From the NCBI GenBank assembly GCA_016722505.1, contig JADKJH010000001.1, positions 992,001 through 1,056,000 on the forward strand: 64,000 nt of DNA, in the 5' to 3' direction. The position numbers and the translations under genes were made by a program. The notes under the pieces are model-generated. The model saw nothing but the letters and a program-made list of their open reading frames with translations, did not search any database and was not told the DNA's origin. The DNA comes from Holophagaceae bacterium. Its GTDB lineage: Bacteria > Acidobacteriota > Holophagae > Holophagales > Holophagaceae. Positions 8,807 through 15,932 of the stretch are shown piece after piece (the stretch's first letter is position 1; each line of letters begins with the position of its first letter).

Positions 8807-8859
8807 AGGTGCCGTAACTCAACAACCAGAAAAGCACTGGTTGTTTCGTAACGGCTCCT
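8807..8859 (+). repeat. 53-nt two-stem hairpin, copy A (upstream of argF)
   Basis: Outer arms AGGTGCCGT and ACGGCTCCT pair at 8 of 9 positions. Inner arms AACAACCAG and CTGGTTGTT pair at 9 of 9 around the loop AAAAGCA. Between the stems are AACTC (5' side) and TCGTA (3' side), in which A-T and C-G pairs next to an A.A mismatch are possible. It ends 24 bases before the argF ATG and is followed by AA. Copies at 28518-28570 and 45253-45305 have exactly the same length and module spacing but different, compensating stem sequences. Confidence 0.8.
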
Positions 8860-8883
8860 AACCTGTTTATCGCGGAGCGTTCC

Positions 8884-9813
8884 ATGGCCAGGCAGCCCCA
8901 TTTCCTTTCCATCAGCGACTACTCCTCCAAGCAGATCAAGCAGCTGCTCGATATCGCCGACGAGATGAAGCAGCACCCCAAGCGGTTCAACAAGGCGTTG
9001 AAGGGTCAAGTGCTTGCGATGATTTTCGAGAAATCCAGCACGCGCACCCGCATGAGTTTCGAGGCGGGCATGTACCAGCTGGGCGGTGCGGCGCAGTTTC
9101 TCTCCTCCCGCGACATCCAGATCGGCCGGGGCGAACCCATCTACGACACCGCCCGCGTCATGAGCCGTTTCGTGCAGGGCATCATGGCCCGCACCTTTGC
9201 CCATCAAACGGTCACGGACCTCGCCAAGTACGGCTCCGTCCCTGTCATCAACGGCCTCACGGATCTCGAGCACCCCTGCCAGATCATGGCGGACTTGCAG
9301 ACCGTGCGGGAGCACTTTGGGAAGCTCAATGGCCTGAAACTCACCTACATCGGCGATGGCAACAACATGGCCCACTCCTACATGCAGGGCACCGGCAAAA
9401 CCGGCATGGACTGCACCATCATCACGCCCAAGGATGTCAAATTCTCCTGCAACGCGGCCATCATCGAGGCGGCCTTGGAGGATCACGCCGCCCAAGGAAC
9501 GACCTTGACCATCACCGACAATGTAATGGAGGGCGTGGCGGGCTCGCACGTCGTCGCCACGGACACCTGGGTGAGCATGGGCATGGAAGAAGAAAAAGCC
9601 GAGCGCGTCAATGCCTTCAAGGGCTTCACCGTGGATAACGCCGTGATGGAAGCCGCGGGCAAGGATTCCATCTTCATCCACTGCCTGCCGGCCTACCGCG
9701 GCTACGAGGTGCTGGAAGAAGTCATCGACGGCCCCCGCAGCCTGATCTACGACGAAGCCGAAAACCGCCTCCACGCGCAGAAAGCGATCATGTATTCGCT
9801 GATGGCGAAGTAG
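8884..9813 (+). CDS. argF: Ornithine carbamoyltransferase
   Basis: Condenses ornithine and carbamoyl phosphate to citrulline in arginine biosynthesis. The 309-aa protein has every family signature. These are the carbamoyl-phosphate site EKSSTRTRMSFE (about residues 49-60), LEHPCQIMAD with the HPCQ motif (about 135), the ornithine SMG loop in ATDTWVSMG (about 225) and HCLPA near residue 263. It is cytoplasmic and normally trimeric. The start ATG 8884 follows GGAG at close range. No other arg gene is nearby; the structured hairpin at 8807-8859 in its 5' region could affect expression, but that is inference. Confidence 0.95.
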   Translation: MARQPHFLSISDYSSKQIKQLLDIADEMKQHPKRFNKALKGQVLAMIFEKSSTRTRMSFEAGMYQLGGAAQFLSSRDIQIGRGEPIYDTARVMSRFVQGIMARTFAHQTVTDLAKYGSVPVINGLTDLEHPCQIMADLQTVREHFGKLNGLKLTYIGDGNNMAHSYMQGTGKTGMDCTIITPKDVKFSCNAAIIEAALEDHAAQGTTLTITDNVMEGVAGSHVVATDTWVSMGMEEEKAERVNAFKGFTVDNAVMEAAGKDSIFIHCLPAYRGYEVLEEVIDGPRSLIYDEAENRLHAQKAIMYSLMAK

Positions 9814-9871
9814 GGAAGAGTCGAGAGTCGAGAGTTTAGAGTCCCAAGTCCCAAGTCCCAAGTCCCGAGTC
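9814..9871. repeat. Short heptamer repeat tract between argF and the TetR gene
   Basis: The gap is built of near-tandem heptamers: GAGTCGA twice, then about six units related to AAGTCCC. The 19-base stretch 9823-9841 recurs with one mismatch at 11133-11151, on the far side of the TetR/secreted-protein pair. No coding or terminator signal is visible. Confidence 0.8.
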
Positions 9872-10513
9872 TCAAGTCCCAAGGTGGTCCAGAGCGGAAG
9901 GACGCAGATACCCGAGGATCATCCGAGAGGCCTCCTCCACGAAGGTCTCGCCCTTCAACAGCTCTGGATGTTCCAGCACCGCTGCATGGGTGAGGGCTTC
10001 CACCGCATGCACCAGCATAAAGGCGGAGAGCTCGGGATCCAGCGGCCGCAGCTCGGTTTTGCGGGCCTTCAGGAACTGGGTGAGCAGAGCCGCGGCAGCA
10101 TCTTCCAGGGCCTTGGTTTCCGCCAGCCCGCCGATGCCGGGCACGATGTTCACAAGCACCCGGTGCAAAGCAGGGTTCACGCGGTGGACGTCCACCATGG
10201 CCTGCACGATGGCCCGCACGCAGACCTCTAAAGGCGCGTCCCGGATCTCGGCGAAGCGCCTTTGCAGAAGCTCCAGAATCTCTTGGGTATGGCGGTCATT
10301 GAGCGCGCGGACCAACGATTCCTTGTTGGGGAAATACTGATAAAGGCTGCCGATGCTCACGCCGGCCTTCACCGCCACCCTATTGGTTGTGGCGGCCTCG
10401 AAGCCTTCCTTCTCCAGAATGTGAGCAGCCGCAGTTAGGATCGCCTCCACGGTTTCAGCGGAACGGCGCTGGCGCGGTGTTTTGCGGGTCTGGGATGGGT
10501 TGGACGGGCTCAT
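9872..10513 (-). CDS. TetR/AcrR-family transcriptional regulator
   Basis: A 213-aa one-component repressor. The N-terminal helix-turn-helix is clear: RRSAETVEAILTAAAHILEKEGFEAATTNRVAVKAGVSIGSLYQYFPNKESLVRAL (about residues 15-70), with the canonical SIGSLYQYFPNKE recognition region. The C-terminal all-helical domain should bind an unknown ligand and mediate dimerisation. I use ATG 10513 (MSPSNPSQTR); the frame extends upstream through the probable operator, so longer starts are unlikely. A palindrome at 10532-10551 lies between this gene and the divergent secreted-protein gene, suggesting autoregulation and control of that gene. Confidence 0.88.
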   Translation of the reverse strand: MSPSNPSQTRKTPRQRRSAETVEAILTAAAHILEKEGFEAATTNRVAVKAGVSIGSLYQYFPNKESLVRALNDRHTQEILELLQRRFAEIRDAPLEVCVRAIVQAMVDVHRVNPALHRVLVNIVPGIGGLAETKALEDAAAALLTQFLKARKTELRPLDPELSAFMLVHAVEALTHAAVLEHPELLKGETFVEEASRMILGYLRPSALDHLGT

Positions 10514-10531
10514 GGAGGATGCGAGTGGAAG

Positions 10532-10551
10532 ATGTGAGTAAAAGCTCACAT
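10532..10551. promoter_or_regulatory. Probable TetR operator palindrome
   Basis: ATGTGAG and CTCACAT are perfect 7-base inverted arms separated by TAAAAG. It lies in the 77-base divergent gap between a TetR-family gene (start 10513) and a secreted-protein gene (start 10591), the usual site of a TetR operator. Binding is inferred. Confidence 0.6.
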
Positions 10552-10590
10552 TATTTGAGGGTGCTGACAAGCGCTATTTGGGAGACCCCT

Positions 10591-11115
10591 ATGAAAATCT
10601 TCGCGGCCCTTCTCATCGTCCCCGCCCTGATGGCGGCGGAGACCACCAAACCCGCACCCATCGCCGTCAAAGCCTTCAGCGCCCCCACGGGAACCTTCAC
10701 CCTGAGCCAAACCCCTGATCTGCCTCAGGGCATTGAGCTGGCTGCCGAAGGTGTCCCTTTTCTTATGCGGGGCTATGCCGAGAAACGCCTGACCGACGTG
10801 AATCCCGCCTATCGCCGCGTGGTCCTGAGCCACGATGATTCCAGCGTCAGCATCCAATTCGATGGCCGCAAGCCGGTGCGCGTGCCCCTGAAGGGCGGCA
10901 CCGCCTGGACCCGCGAAGATGGCGAGACTTTCTGGGTGAATGCCAGCGCCAGCCCTTCGCAGATCGTGCAGACCTACAAGGCCAAGGATGGAGAACGCAT
11001 CAACGAATTCACGCTGTCTCCCAGTGGCGAGTCGTTGCTGCTGAAGGTCAGCGTCCGAAGCCCCAGGCTCAGCAAAGTGCTGTATTACTCGCTGGTGTAC
11101 AGCGCGGCGAAGTAG
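10591..11115 (+). CDS. Secreted hypothetical protein
   Basis: A 174-aa protein with a signal peptide (MKIFAALLIVPALMAAE, cleavage probably near residue 15-17) and a mature part rich in beta-strand sequence. I do not recognise a domain. It is divergent from the TetR gene and shares a 77-base gap with it containing a palindromic operator, so it is the likely regulatory target. A good start at ATG 10591 follows GGGAG. Expected location is periplasm or outside; no lipobox Cys is present. Confidence 0.7.
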   Translation: MKIFAALLIVPALMAAETTKPAPIAVKAFSAPTGTFTLSQTPDLPQGIELAAEGVPFLMRGYAEKRLTDVNPAYRRVVLSHDDSSVSIQFDGRKPVRVPLKGGTAWTREDGETFWVNASASPSQIVQTYKAKDGERINEFTLSPSGESLLLKVSVRSPRLSKVLYYSLVYSAAK

Positions 11116-11124
11116 CCTGTGGGC

Positions 11125-11160
11125 TATCAGTTGAGAGTCGAGAGTTAAGAGCTAAGAGCT
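11125..11160. repeat. Heptamer-like repeat tract after the secreted-protein gene
   Basis: It consists of degenerate GAGAGTC / GAGAGTT / AGAGCTA units. Positions 11133-11151 repeat 9823-9841 at 18 of 19 bases, so the TetR/secreted-protein pair is bracketed by related short direct repeats. Confidence 0.65.
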
Positions 11161-11195
11161 GAAAAAAAAGAAAGGCCCCGCGATGCGGGGCCTTT
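11161..11195 (-). terminator. Intrinsic terminator after nuoF
   Basis: An 11-base perfect stem (11171-11181 with 11185-11195; core AAGGCCCCGC) with a 3-base loop is followed on the minus strand by a T-rich run (11170-11161). It lies about 30 bases after the nuoF stop, marking the end of the nuo transcript. The A/T flanks could also terminate plus-strand transcripts weakly. Confidence 0.9.
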
Positions 11196-11226
11196 GATGT
11201 TGGCTCATAACTGGAGAGGTTTGGCT

Positions 11227-12597
11227 TTAGTGTCCACCGACATTCGCCAGCAACCGTGGACCCTTCACCATGCAGGTCTTGTGCGTGATGTGGTGCTCGA
11301 ATTCGGGGCGGAATTTCTGGAGCATGGAGTCCATGGGGCCGCAGGCGGCGTCGCCGAGCGGGCAGAGCGTCTTTCCTGCGATGTTGGGCGTGATGCTGGC
11401 TAGGAGATCCAGGTCCTCCATGCGGCCCTGGCCATGCTCGATGCGGTGGAGGATCATTTCCATCCAGTTGCAGCCCTCGCGGCAGGGGGTGCACTGGCCG
11501 CAGCTTTCATGGGCGTAGAACCGGATCAGGCGCAGGCAGGCCTGCACCATGCAGGTGTCTTCGTCGAGCATGATGATTCCGCCTGAACCGGCCATGGAAC
11601 CCGCGTCGCGCACGCTGTCGAAATCCATGAGCGTCCCGAATTCCTTCTCGCTGAAGACCGGCGCAGACGCGCCGCCAGGGATGACCGCCTTGATCTTCTT
11701 GCCGGTGCTGGAACCGCCTGCCAGATCGTTCATGATGAAGTCCAAGGGCAGGCCCAGCGGCAGTTCATAAAGCCCAGGCCGCTTGACATGGCCGCTCAGG
11801 CCGAACACGCGGGTGCCGGTGTTTTTGGGTCGGCCGATCTTGGCGAACTCGGCGCCGCCCATGCGCAGGATCGCGGGGACCGCCGCGAGGGTTTCCACGT
11901 TGTTGATGGTCGTGGGCTGTCCAAAGGCGCCCTTGACGGCCGGGAAGGGCGGCTTCACGCGGGGCTCGCCGCGGCGGCCCTCCAGCGAGTTGAGCAGGGC
12001 GGTTTCCTCACCGCAGATGTAGGCTCCCGCTCCACGGTGGACGAGGAGATCGAAATCCCAGCCGGTGCCCTGGATGTCCTTGCCCAGGAATCCTGCTTCC
12101 TTGGCTTCCTGGATGGCATGTTCCAGCTTTTCAATGAGCCATAAAAACTCGCCACGCACATAGATGAAACCCATTTTGCACTGCATCGCCCAGGCCGCGA
12201 TGATCATGCCCTCGATGACCTGGTGCGGGTTGTATTCCATGATGGCGCGGTCCTTGAAGGTGCCCGGTTCGCCTTCGTCCGCGTTGCACACCACATAGCG
12301 CGTCAATTTTCTTTCGGGGGTGTCCTTGGGCATGAAGGACCATTTCAGGCCTGCGGGGAAACCCGCGCCGCCGCGGCCTCGGATGCCGGAGGTTTTCACC
12401 TCTTCGGTGACCGCCACGGGCTCCATTTGAAGGGCCTTCTTCGCCGCCACGTAGCCTTCATGCTTTGAGATGTAGACAGCCATAGGCCAGTTGTTCAAGT
12501 CCCCCGCGCCCCGGAGCATCAGGTTCGGGTATTTATCGGAGCCAAAACCCTCGAAGGTGTAGCGCTGGTGGTCAGGCTTGGTGCGAAAGTTCGTCAT
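11227..12597 (-). CDS. nuoF: NADH-quinone oxidoreductase subunit F
   Basis: The NADH- and FMN-binding subunit of complex I, carrying FeS cluster N3. The 456 aa are full length. Visible motifs are GRGGAGFPAGLKWSFMP (NADH/FMN loop, about residues 73-90), VCNADEGEPGTFKDR, HRGAGAYICGEETALLNSLEGRRGEPR and the N3 ligands ESCGQCTPCREG plus the later Cys in TLCPLGDAA. It is a peripheral cytoplasmic-arm subunit that pairs with NuoE. It follows nuoE by 120 bases that contain a hairpin repeat, and is the last nuo gene here; nuoG-N are not in the window. Confidence 0.97.
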   Translation of the reverse strand: MTNFRTKPDHQRYTFEGFGSDKYPNLMLRGAGDLNNWPMAVYISKHEGYVAAKKALQMEPVAVTEEVKTSGIRGRGGAGFPAGLKWSFMPKDTPERKLTRYVVCNADEGEPGTFKDRAIMEYNPHQVIEGMIIAAWAMQCKMGFIYVRGEFLWLIEKLEHAIQEAKEAGFLGKDIQGTGWDFDLLVHRGAGAYICGEETALLNSLEGRRGEPRVKPPFPAVKGAFGQPTTINNVETLAAVPAILRMGGAEFAKIGRPKNTGTRVFGLSGHVKRPGLYELPLGLPLDFIMNDLAGGSSTGKKIKAVIPGGASAPVFSEKEFGTLMDFDSVRDAGSMAGSGGIIMLDEDTCMVQACLRLIRFYAHESCGQCTPCREGCNWMEMILHRIEHGQGRMEDLDLLASITPNIAGKTLCPLGDAACGPMDSMLQKFRPEFEHHITHKTCMVKGPRLLANVGGH

Positions 12598-12670
12598 TAG
12601 AATGCCCTCAGCTGGCTTGACTTGCGTAGAGGCTGCAAAGGAGGCTTTGCCGACTGAGCAGCGGGGGTAC

Positions 12671-12709
12671 GGGGGAACATCGTGAGCGAAGCGAGCAGGC
12701 AGTTCCCCC
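12671..12709. repeat. Long-loop hairpin repeat in the nuoE-nuoF gap
   Basis: GGGGGAAC (12671-12678) and GTTCCCCC (12702-12709) are perfect 8-base arms around a loop containing GAGCGAAGCGAGC. The type (GC-rich arms, GAGCGAAGCGAGC core) resembles dispersed extragenic palindromes. It separates nuoE from nuoF within one operon, so it could tune segmental expression or mRNA stability; that is inference. Confidence 0.6.
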
Positions 12710-12717
12710 GGCTAGCA

Positions 12718-13293
12718 TCAAAGGCCCCATTCACGGTATTCTCCGCGCTCGCAGGCCTGGAGAATTTCATTCAGCTTGGCATCGTCAATATTCTCATCGT
12801 AGACATCAGTGTTCACCTGCATGCAGGGTCCACTGGCGCAGGAAGCCAGGCATTCAGCTTCTTCCACGCTCCACATCCCGTCAGGGGAAGGGCCGCCACC
12901 GGGTTTGCAGCCAGTCTTCTTGCACACCTTCTCCAGGAATTCAGCGCTGCCATTCAGGGCGCAACTGATGTTCGTGCAGACCTGCAAGTGGAATTTCCCG
13001 ACGGGCTTTTTCTGGTACAAGGTGTAAAAACTGGCGACGCCGAACACATGGCCTTCTGGGATGGACAAGGCCCGGGCCACGGCCTTCATAGCGTCCAGGC
13101 TCACAAAGCCAAAATCCCGCTGGGCGACATAGAGCGCTGGAAGCGTCGCCGCCAGCTTGTCCGGGTATTTGGCGGCGATGGCCTGGATTTCCGCGATGGC
13201 TTCTGGGCTGAATTCGGTGCGCTCGCTTTTTGGCAAGCGCTCTCCGGTAGCCAAGGCATGGTCAGCAGTTTCGGGAGGAAGTGGATGATTCAT
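12718..13293 (-). CDS. nuoE: NADH-quinone oxidoreductase subunit E
   Basis: The thioredoxin-fold complex I subunit that binds the [2Fe-2S] cluster N1a next to NuoF. 191 aa from ATG 13293 (MNHPLPPE); a GTG at 13314 is a possible earlier start. After an N-terminal helical region (EFSPEAIAEIQAIAAKYPD, ALYVAQRDFGFVS) come VFGVASFYTLY and the cluster ligands CTNISC (Cys-x4-Cys) and CLASC (Cys-x3-Cys) in the expected order. It begins a second nuo block separated from nuoABCD by about 2.6 kb of unrelated genes. Confidence 0.95.
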   Translation of the reverse strand: MNHPLPPETADHALATGERLPKSERTEFSPEAIAEIQAIAAKYPDKLAATLPALYVAQRDFGFVSLDAMKAVARALSIPEGHVFGVASFYTLYQKKPVGKFHLQVCTNISCALNGSAEFLEKVCKKTGCKPGGGPSPDGMWSVEEAECLASCASGPCMQVNTDVYDENIDDAKLNEILQACERGEYREWGL

Positions 13294-13558
13294 GGGCACA
13301 CTCGCGGTAACCAATAGTCTAAGGCGTCAATTAAAAATAACCTACCGGTCCCGCGCCCAGAAATGGCGTCCGGGCCGCATTCGAAGCGCCAGGAGCAGTG
13401 ACTTTTCTCACATTCCAGCGCCCAAAGCGCCATGATCCACAACCCAGGCTGGCATAAATCGGCCCTCAGCCTGGCCGACTCCCGACGGGTGCTTTCCTTC
13501 CGCCGGCAATGAACCCAAACTCACTGCAAACTCTTCCTTCGACCGTTGCGAGGTGGCC

Positions 13559-14431
13559 ATGAAATCACCTGGAAAATTTCCGTTCCTCGCCAGTCTTCTG
13601 TTCGCTGGCATTCTTCCGGCGATGGCCGGGAACCCACCCTTCGCGTCGGCCCAGAAATCCCCGCCACCATTGCTCCTGGCCAATGTGTTGAGCCCGGAAG
13701 TGGACCCCACGAAGTATCTTGTAAGCGAAAAATATGATGGGGTTCGGGCGATGTGGAACGGCCAAATCCTCCGCTTCCGAAGCGGCCGCGAGGTCCACGC
13801 TCCGCGGTGGTTTCTCGAAAAACTTCCGGCCCAACCCCTGGATGGCGAACTCTGGCTGGGACGGGGCCGTTTTGAGGCATTATCCGGTATTGTTCGCAGA
13901 ACAGAGCCAATGGACGAGGAATGGCGGCAGATCAAGTACATGGTCTTTGAACTGCCTGACGCTTCGGGACCCTTCACGGAGCGGGCGCAGCGGATCCAAG
14001 AAGTCGTAGACACCACCCGATGGCCCCAGCTGGTGGCCGTCCTGCAGTCCCCCGTGAAGGATCGCGGATCGCTGAAAGCGCGGTTCGAGGAAGTCGTCCG
14101 CGGCGGGGGAGAAGGCCTGATGCTGCACCTGGCAGATGCGCCCTACACCACGGGCCGCAGTGACGTGCTACTCAAGCTCAAGCCCGAACTGGACACCGAG
14201 GCAGTGGTCGTCGCGCACATTCCAGGAAAAGGCAAGTACAAGGGAATGCTTGGGGCCCTTCGCGTGGAAAGCCCGGAAGGCAGGCGCTTCGTGCTCGGAA
14301 CCGGATTCAGCGATCAGGACCGGAAACACCCGCCTGCCATCGGCGCCACCGTCACCTACACCTACCGCGGGCTCACAAGCACCGGACTGCCCCGCTTCGC
14401 CAGTTATCTAAGGGTGCGGGAAGCATTCTGA
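13559..14431 (+). CDS. ligE: Periplasmic minimal ATP-dependent DNA ligase (LigE-like)
   Basis: A 290-aa protein with a signal peptide (MKSPGKFPFLASLLFAGILPAMA, cleavage near residue 23-25) followed by a minimal ligase core. Nucleotidyltransferase motifs are in order: I in SEKYDGVRAMW (the Lys is the AMP acceptor), the RSGREVHAP strand, motif III LDGELWLG and YMVFELPD, IV GGGEGLMLH and V LLKLKPE. An OB-fold follows (AVVVAHIPGKGKYKGMLGALRVE, GTGFSD, VTYTYRG). No DNA-binding or LigD-type accessory domains. Characterised Lig E enzymes of Neisseria, Haemophilus and Vibrio have the same leader-plus-minimal-core layout and act outside the cytoplasm. The start follows GAGG at 13550. It is transcribed against the surrounding nuo genes. 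Confidence 0.88.
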   Translation: MKSPGKFPFLASLLFAGILPAMAGNPPFASAQKSPPPLLLANVLSPEVDPTKYLVSEKYDGVRAMWNGQILRFRSGREVHAPRWFLEKLPAQPLDGELWLGRGRFEALSGIVRRTEPMDEEWRQIKYMVFELPDASGPFTERAQRIQEVVDTTRWPQLVAVLQSPVKDRGSLKARFEEVVRGGGEGLMLHLADAPYTTGRSDVLLKLKPELDTEAVVVAHIPGKGKYKGMLGALRVESPEGRRFVLGTGFSDQDRKHPPAIGATVTYTYRGLTSTGLPRFASYLRVREAF

Positions 14432-14514
14432 CCTGGGCCGCGCGTTCCGCCCAGGCATCTCCGATCCGCATTGCAGGAAGGCCGCAAGGCGGATCGGAGC
14501 GCTGCGAATGGCTC

Positions 14515-15105
14515 TTATTTTTTCGCTTCTGGGGCCTGCTTGACGGCCTCGACGGAGATGCTGATGTCCACGTCATCACCGACCACGGGCGTGCCACCCT
14601 TCACACCATAATCCTGGCGGTTGATTTTGAGGTTGCCTTCGAAGCCCGCACGGAAATCCTTGAAGGGTGAAGCCATGCCGCCAAGGCTGGTGATGGGAAG
14701 GATGATGCGCTTGGTGACTCCGTGCATGGTGAAGTCGCCGGTGACTTCCAATTGCCCCTTTGATACTTCCTTCACCGAAGTGCTCTTGAAAGTAATGGCA
14801 GGGAATTTCGCGGCCTCGAAAAAGTCGGCTGAACGCAGGTGGGTATCGCGGGAAGCGTTATCGGTGTTGATGCTGGCGGCCTCGATGTTCACCGACACAT
14901 TTGAGTTCTGGATGTTCTTTTCGTCCAGCTGGATGGTCCCATCGAACTTCGTGAACCGGCCAGATACACGGGATACCAAGTGGCGGACTTTGAATCCCAC
15001 CTCCGAGTGGACTGCGTCTATCTTGTAAGTGTCCGCAGCGAAAGCCGGGGCCACCAGCAACAGCGCCGGGAGCAGGAGACGGAAGGTGTGGTTTGTTGTG
15101 CGCAT
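14515..15105 (-). CDS. YceI-family periplasmic protein
   Basis: A 196-aa lipocalin-like beta-barrel with a signal peptide (RLLLPALLLVAPAFA, cleavage about residue 24). The mature start DTYKIDAVHSEVGFKVRHLVSRVSGRFTKFDGTI, NIEAASINTDNASRDTHLRSADFF and DFTMHGVTKRIILPI are the YceI signatures. Family members bind amphiphilic or isoprenoid ligands in the periplasm and are often induced by base or solvent stress. It is divergent from a MarR-family gene, with a 28-base palindrome in the shared gap, so it is probably that regulator's target. Confidence 0.93.
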   Translation of the reverse strand: MRTTNHTFRLLLPALLLVAPAFAADTYKIDAVHSEVGFKVRHLVSRVSGRFTKFDGTIQLDEKNIQNSNVSVNIEAASINTDNASRDTHLRSADFFEAAKFPAITFKSTSVKEVSKGQLEVTGDFTMHGVTKRIILPITSLGGMASPFKDFRAGFEGNLKINRQDYGVKGGTPVVGDDVDISISVEAVKQAPEAKK

Positions 15106-15151
15106 GGGATTCTCCGGGGAAGGCCCAAAAGGCCAGACTCAGTGTAGGATC

Positions 15152-15179
15152 AATAATAGGTGTTGCAACATCTATTATT
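15152..15179. promoter_or_regulatory. 28-base operator palindrome between yceI and marR
   Basis: AATAATAGGTGTTG (15152-15165) is followed directly by CAACATCTATTATT (15166-15179), an inverted repeat with a single mismatched pair. It is the most AT-rich stretch of the 106-base divergent gap between a YceI gene and a MarR-family gene, where a MarR dimer would be expected to bind and repress both promoters. The binding is inferred. Confidence 0.75.
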
Positions 15180-15211
15180 ATTATTGATTATTCAGATAGG
15201 CTGAAGGAGTC

Positions 15212-15703
15212 ATGCATCTGCGCGAAGAACTCAAGATTGGCAAACCCATCGAGCCCGGCCACGAGGTGGCCTTGGCTCTGTTGCTGACCCGGGAATATGT
15301 GTCGCGGATCCTCGATGAGCAGGTGTTCAAGAAAGTCGAGATCACCGATCAGCAATTCAACGTGCTGCGCATCCTCAAAGGCGGCCCAAAAGATGGCTAC
15401 CTCATCGGAGAAATCAAAGAGCGCATGATCTTCCGCAATGCCGACGTGCCGCGGCTGGTGGACAGGCTGGCGGCTCAAGGTTTGGTAAAGCGCTTTGAAA
15501 ACCCCCAGGACCGCCGCGGGAGCCGTGTCCGCCTGACACTGAAAGGAGACGGGTTCCAGGAAAAGGTACGCCCCATCCACGCGAGTGTTTGCGAAGGAAT
15601 CGACGGCTGCCTCAGCGATCAAGAACGGGATCAGCTATTGGGTTTGCTGGAACGATTGCGGGACCACCACCGGCAAATGCTGGCCGATGGGGCGAAAGAG
15701 TAA
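15212..15703 (+). CDS. MarR-family transcriptional regulator
   Basis: A 163-aa winged-helix dimer. The core is EITDQQFNVLRILKGGPKDGYLIGEIKERMIFRNADVPRLVDRLAAQGLVKRFENPQDRRGSRVRLTLKGDGFQEK (about residues 45-125), with the DRRGSRVRLT wing typical of MarR. The C-terminal helix (ERDQLLGLLERLRDHH) is the dimerisation helix. The start ATG follows AAGGAG. It is divergent from yceI with a near-perfect palindrome between them. The ligand is unknown; MarR proteins usually respond to phenolics, lipids or oxidants. Confidence 0.92.
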   Translation: MHLREELKIGKPIEPGHEVALALLLTREYVSRILDEQVFKKVEITDQQFNVLRILKGGPKDGYLIGEIKERMIFRNADVPRLVDRLAAQGLVKRFENPQDRRGSRVRLTLKGDGFQEKVRPIHASVCEGIDGCLSDQERDQLLGLLERLRDHHRQMLADGAKE

Positions 15704-15709
15704 GCCGTT

Positions 15710-15823
15710 CCACCTCAATACCGCCAAGTAGGCTTCTTCAGCTTTAGCAACTTCTCCGCGGGCATGCAGGGTTTTTGCTTGTCTAAGCAGCAGCTCAACT
15801 GACTGAGGCTGGCTTTCATTCAC
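15710..15823 (-). pseudogene. Truncated TPR-protein remnant
   Basis: From ATG 15823 the frame gives MNESQPQSVELLLRQAKTL, then HARGEVAKAEEAYLAVLR, a recognisable TPR helix pair. After about 38 codons it continues only as antisense of marR (to 15635), where the similarity stops. The ATG directly abuts a second copy of the nuoD 3' end (TGAATG). I read it as the beginning of a gene that once followed nuoD and was cut by the rearrangement that brought in marR. Confidence 0.45.
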
Positions 15824-15932
15824 CGATCAAGCTCTCCGGCAAGGATGCTCACTCGCCGCAAGCGGCTCGCCCTTCGGGCGGCGCCTTCGGCACCGTGGAA
15901 CTCGCGTTGCTCGTCCTCATCGCTCCTACGAC
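15820..15932 (-). repeat. Duplicated nuoD tail plus GC-rich palindromic debris
   Basis: Just after the nuoD stop (15933) lies about 75 bases of GC-rich repeat (GGCGCCGCCCGAAGGGCG core). Then a second copy of the last 11 codons of nuoD follows, ending at 15820: VSILAGELDR and stop, against MNIIAGELDR and stop. The two DNA copies differ at 5 of 33 positions. GTAGGAGCGATGA-type sequence also occurs twice (near 15919 and 15950). Confidence 0.7.

Noticed and set aside
9814..9871. Heptamer tract considered as a CRISPR-like array
   Set aside because: Units are 7 bases without spacers, and no cas genes are present.
8755..9882. 375-codon minus-strand frame opposite argF
   Set aside because: Antisense of argF; the N-terminal part is translated from the heptamer repeats (LETRDLGLGTWDSK), showing that it is not coding.
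15635..15709. Continuation of the TPR remnant frame
   Set aside because: This part is antisense of the marR 3' end and no longer resembles TPR sequence, so the remnant was ended near 15710.
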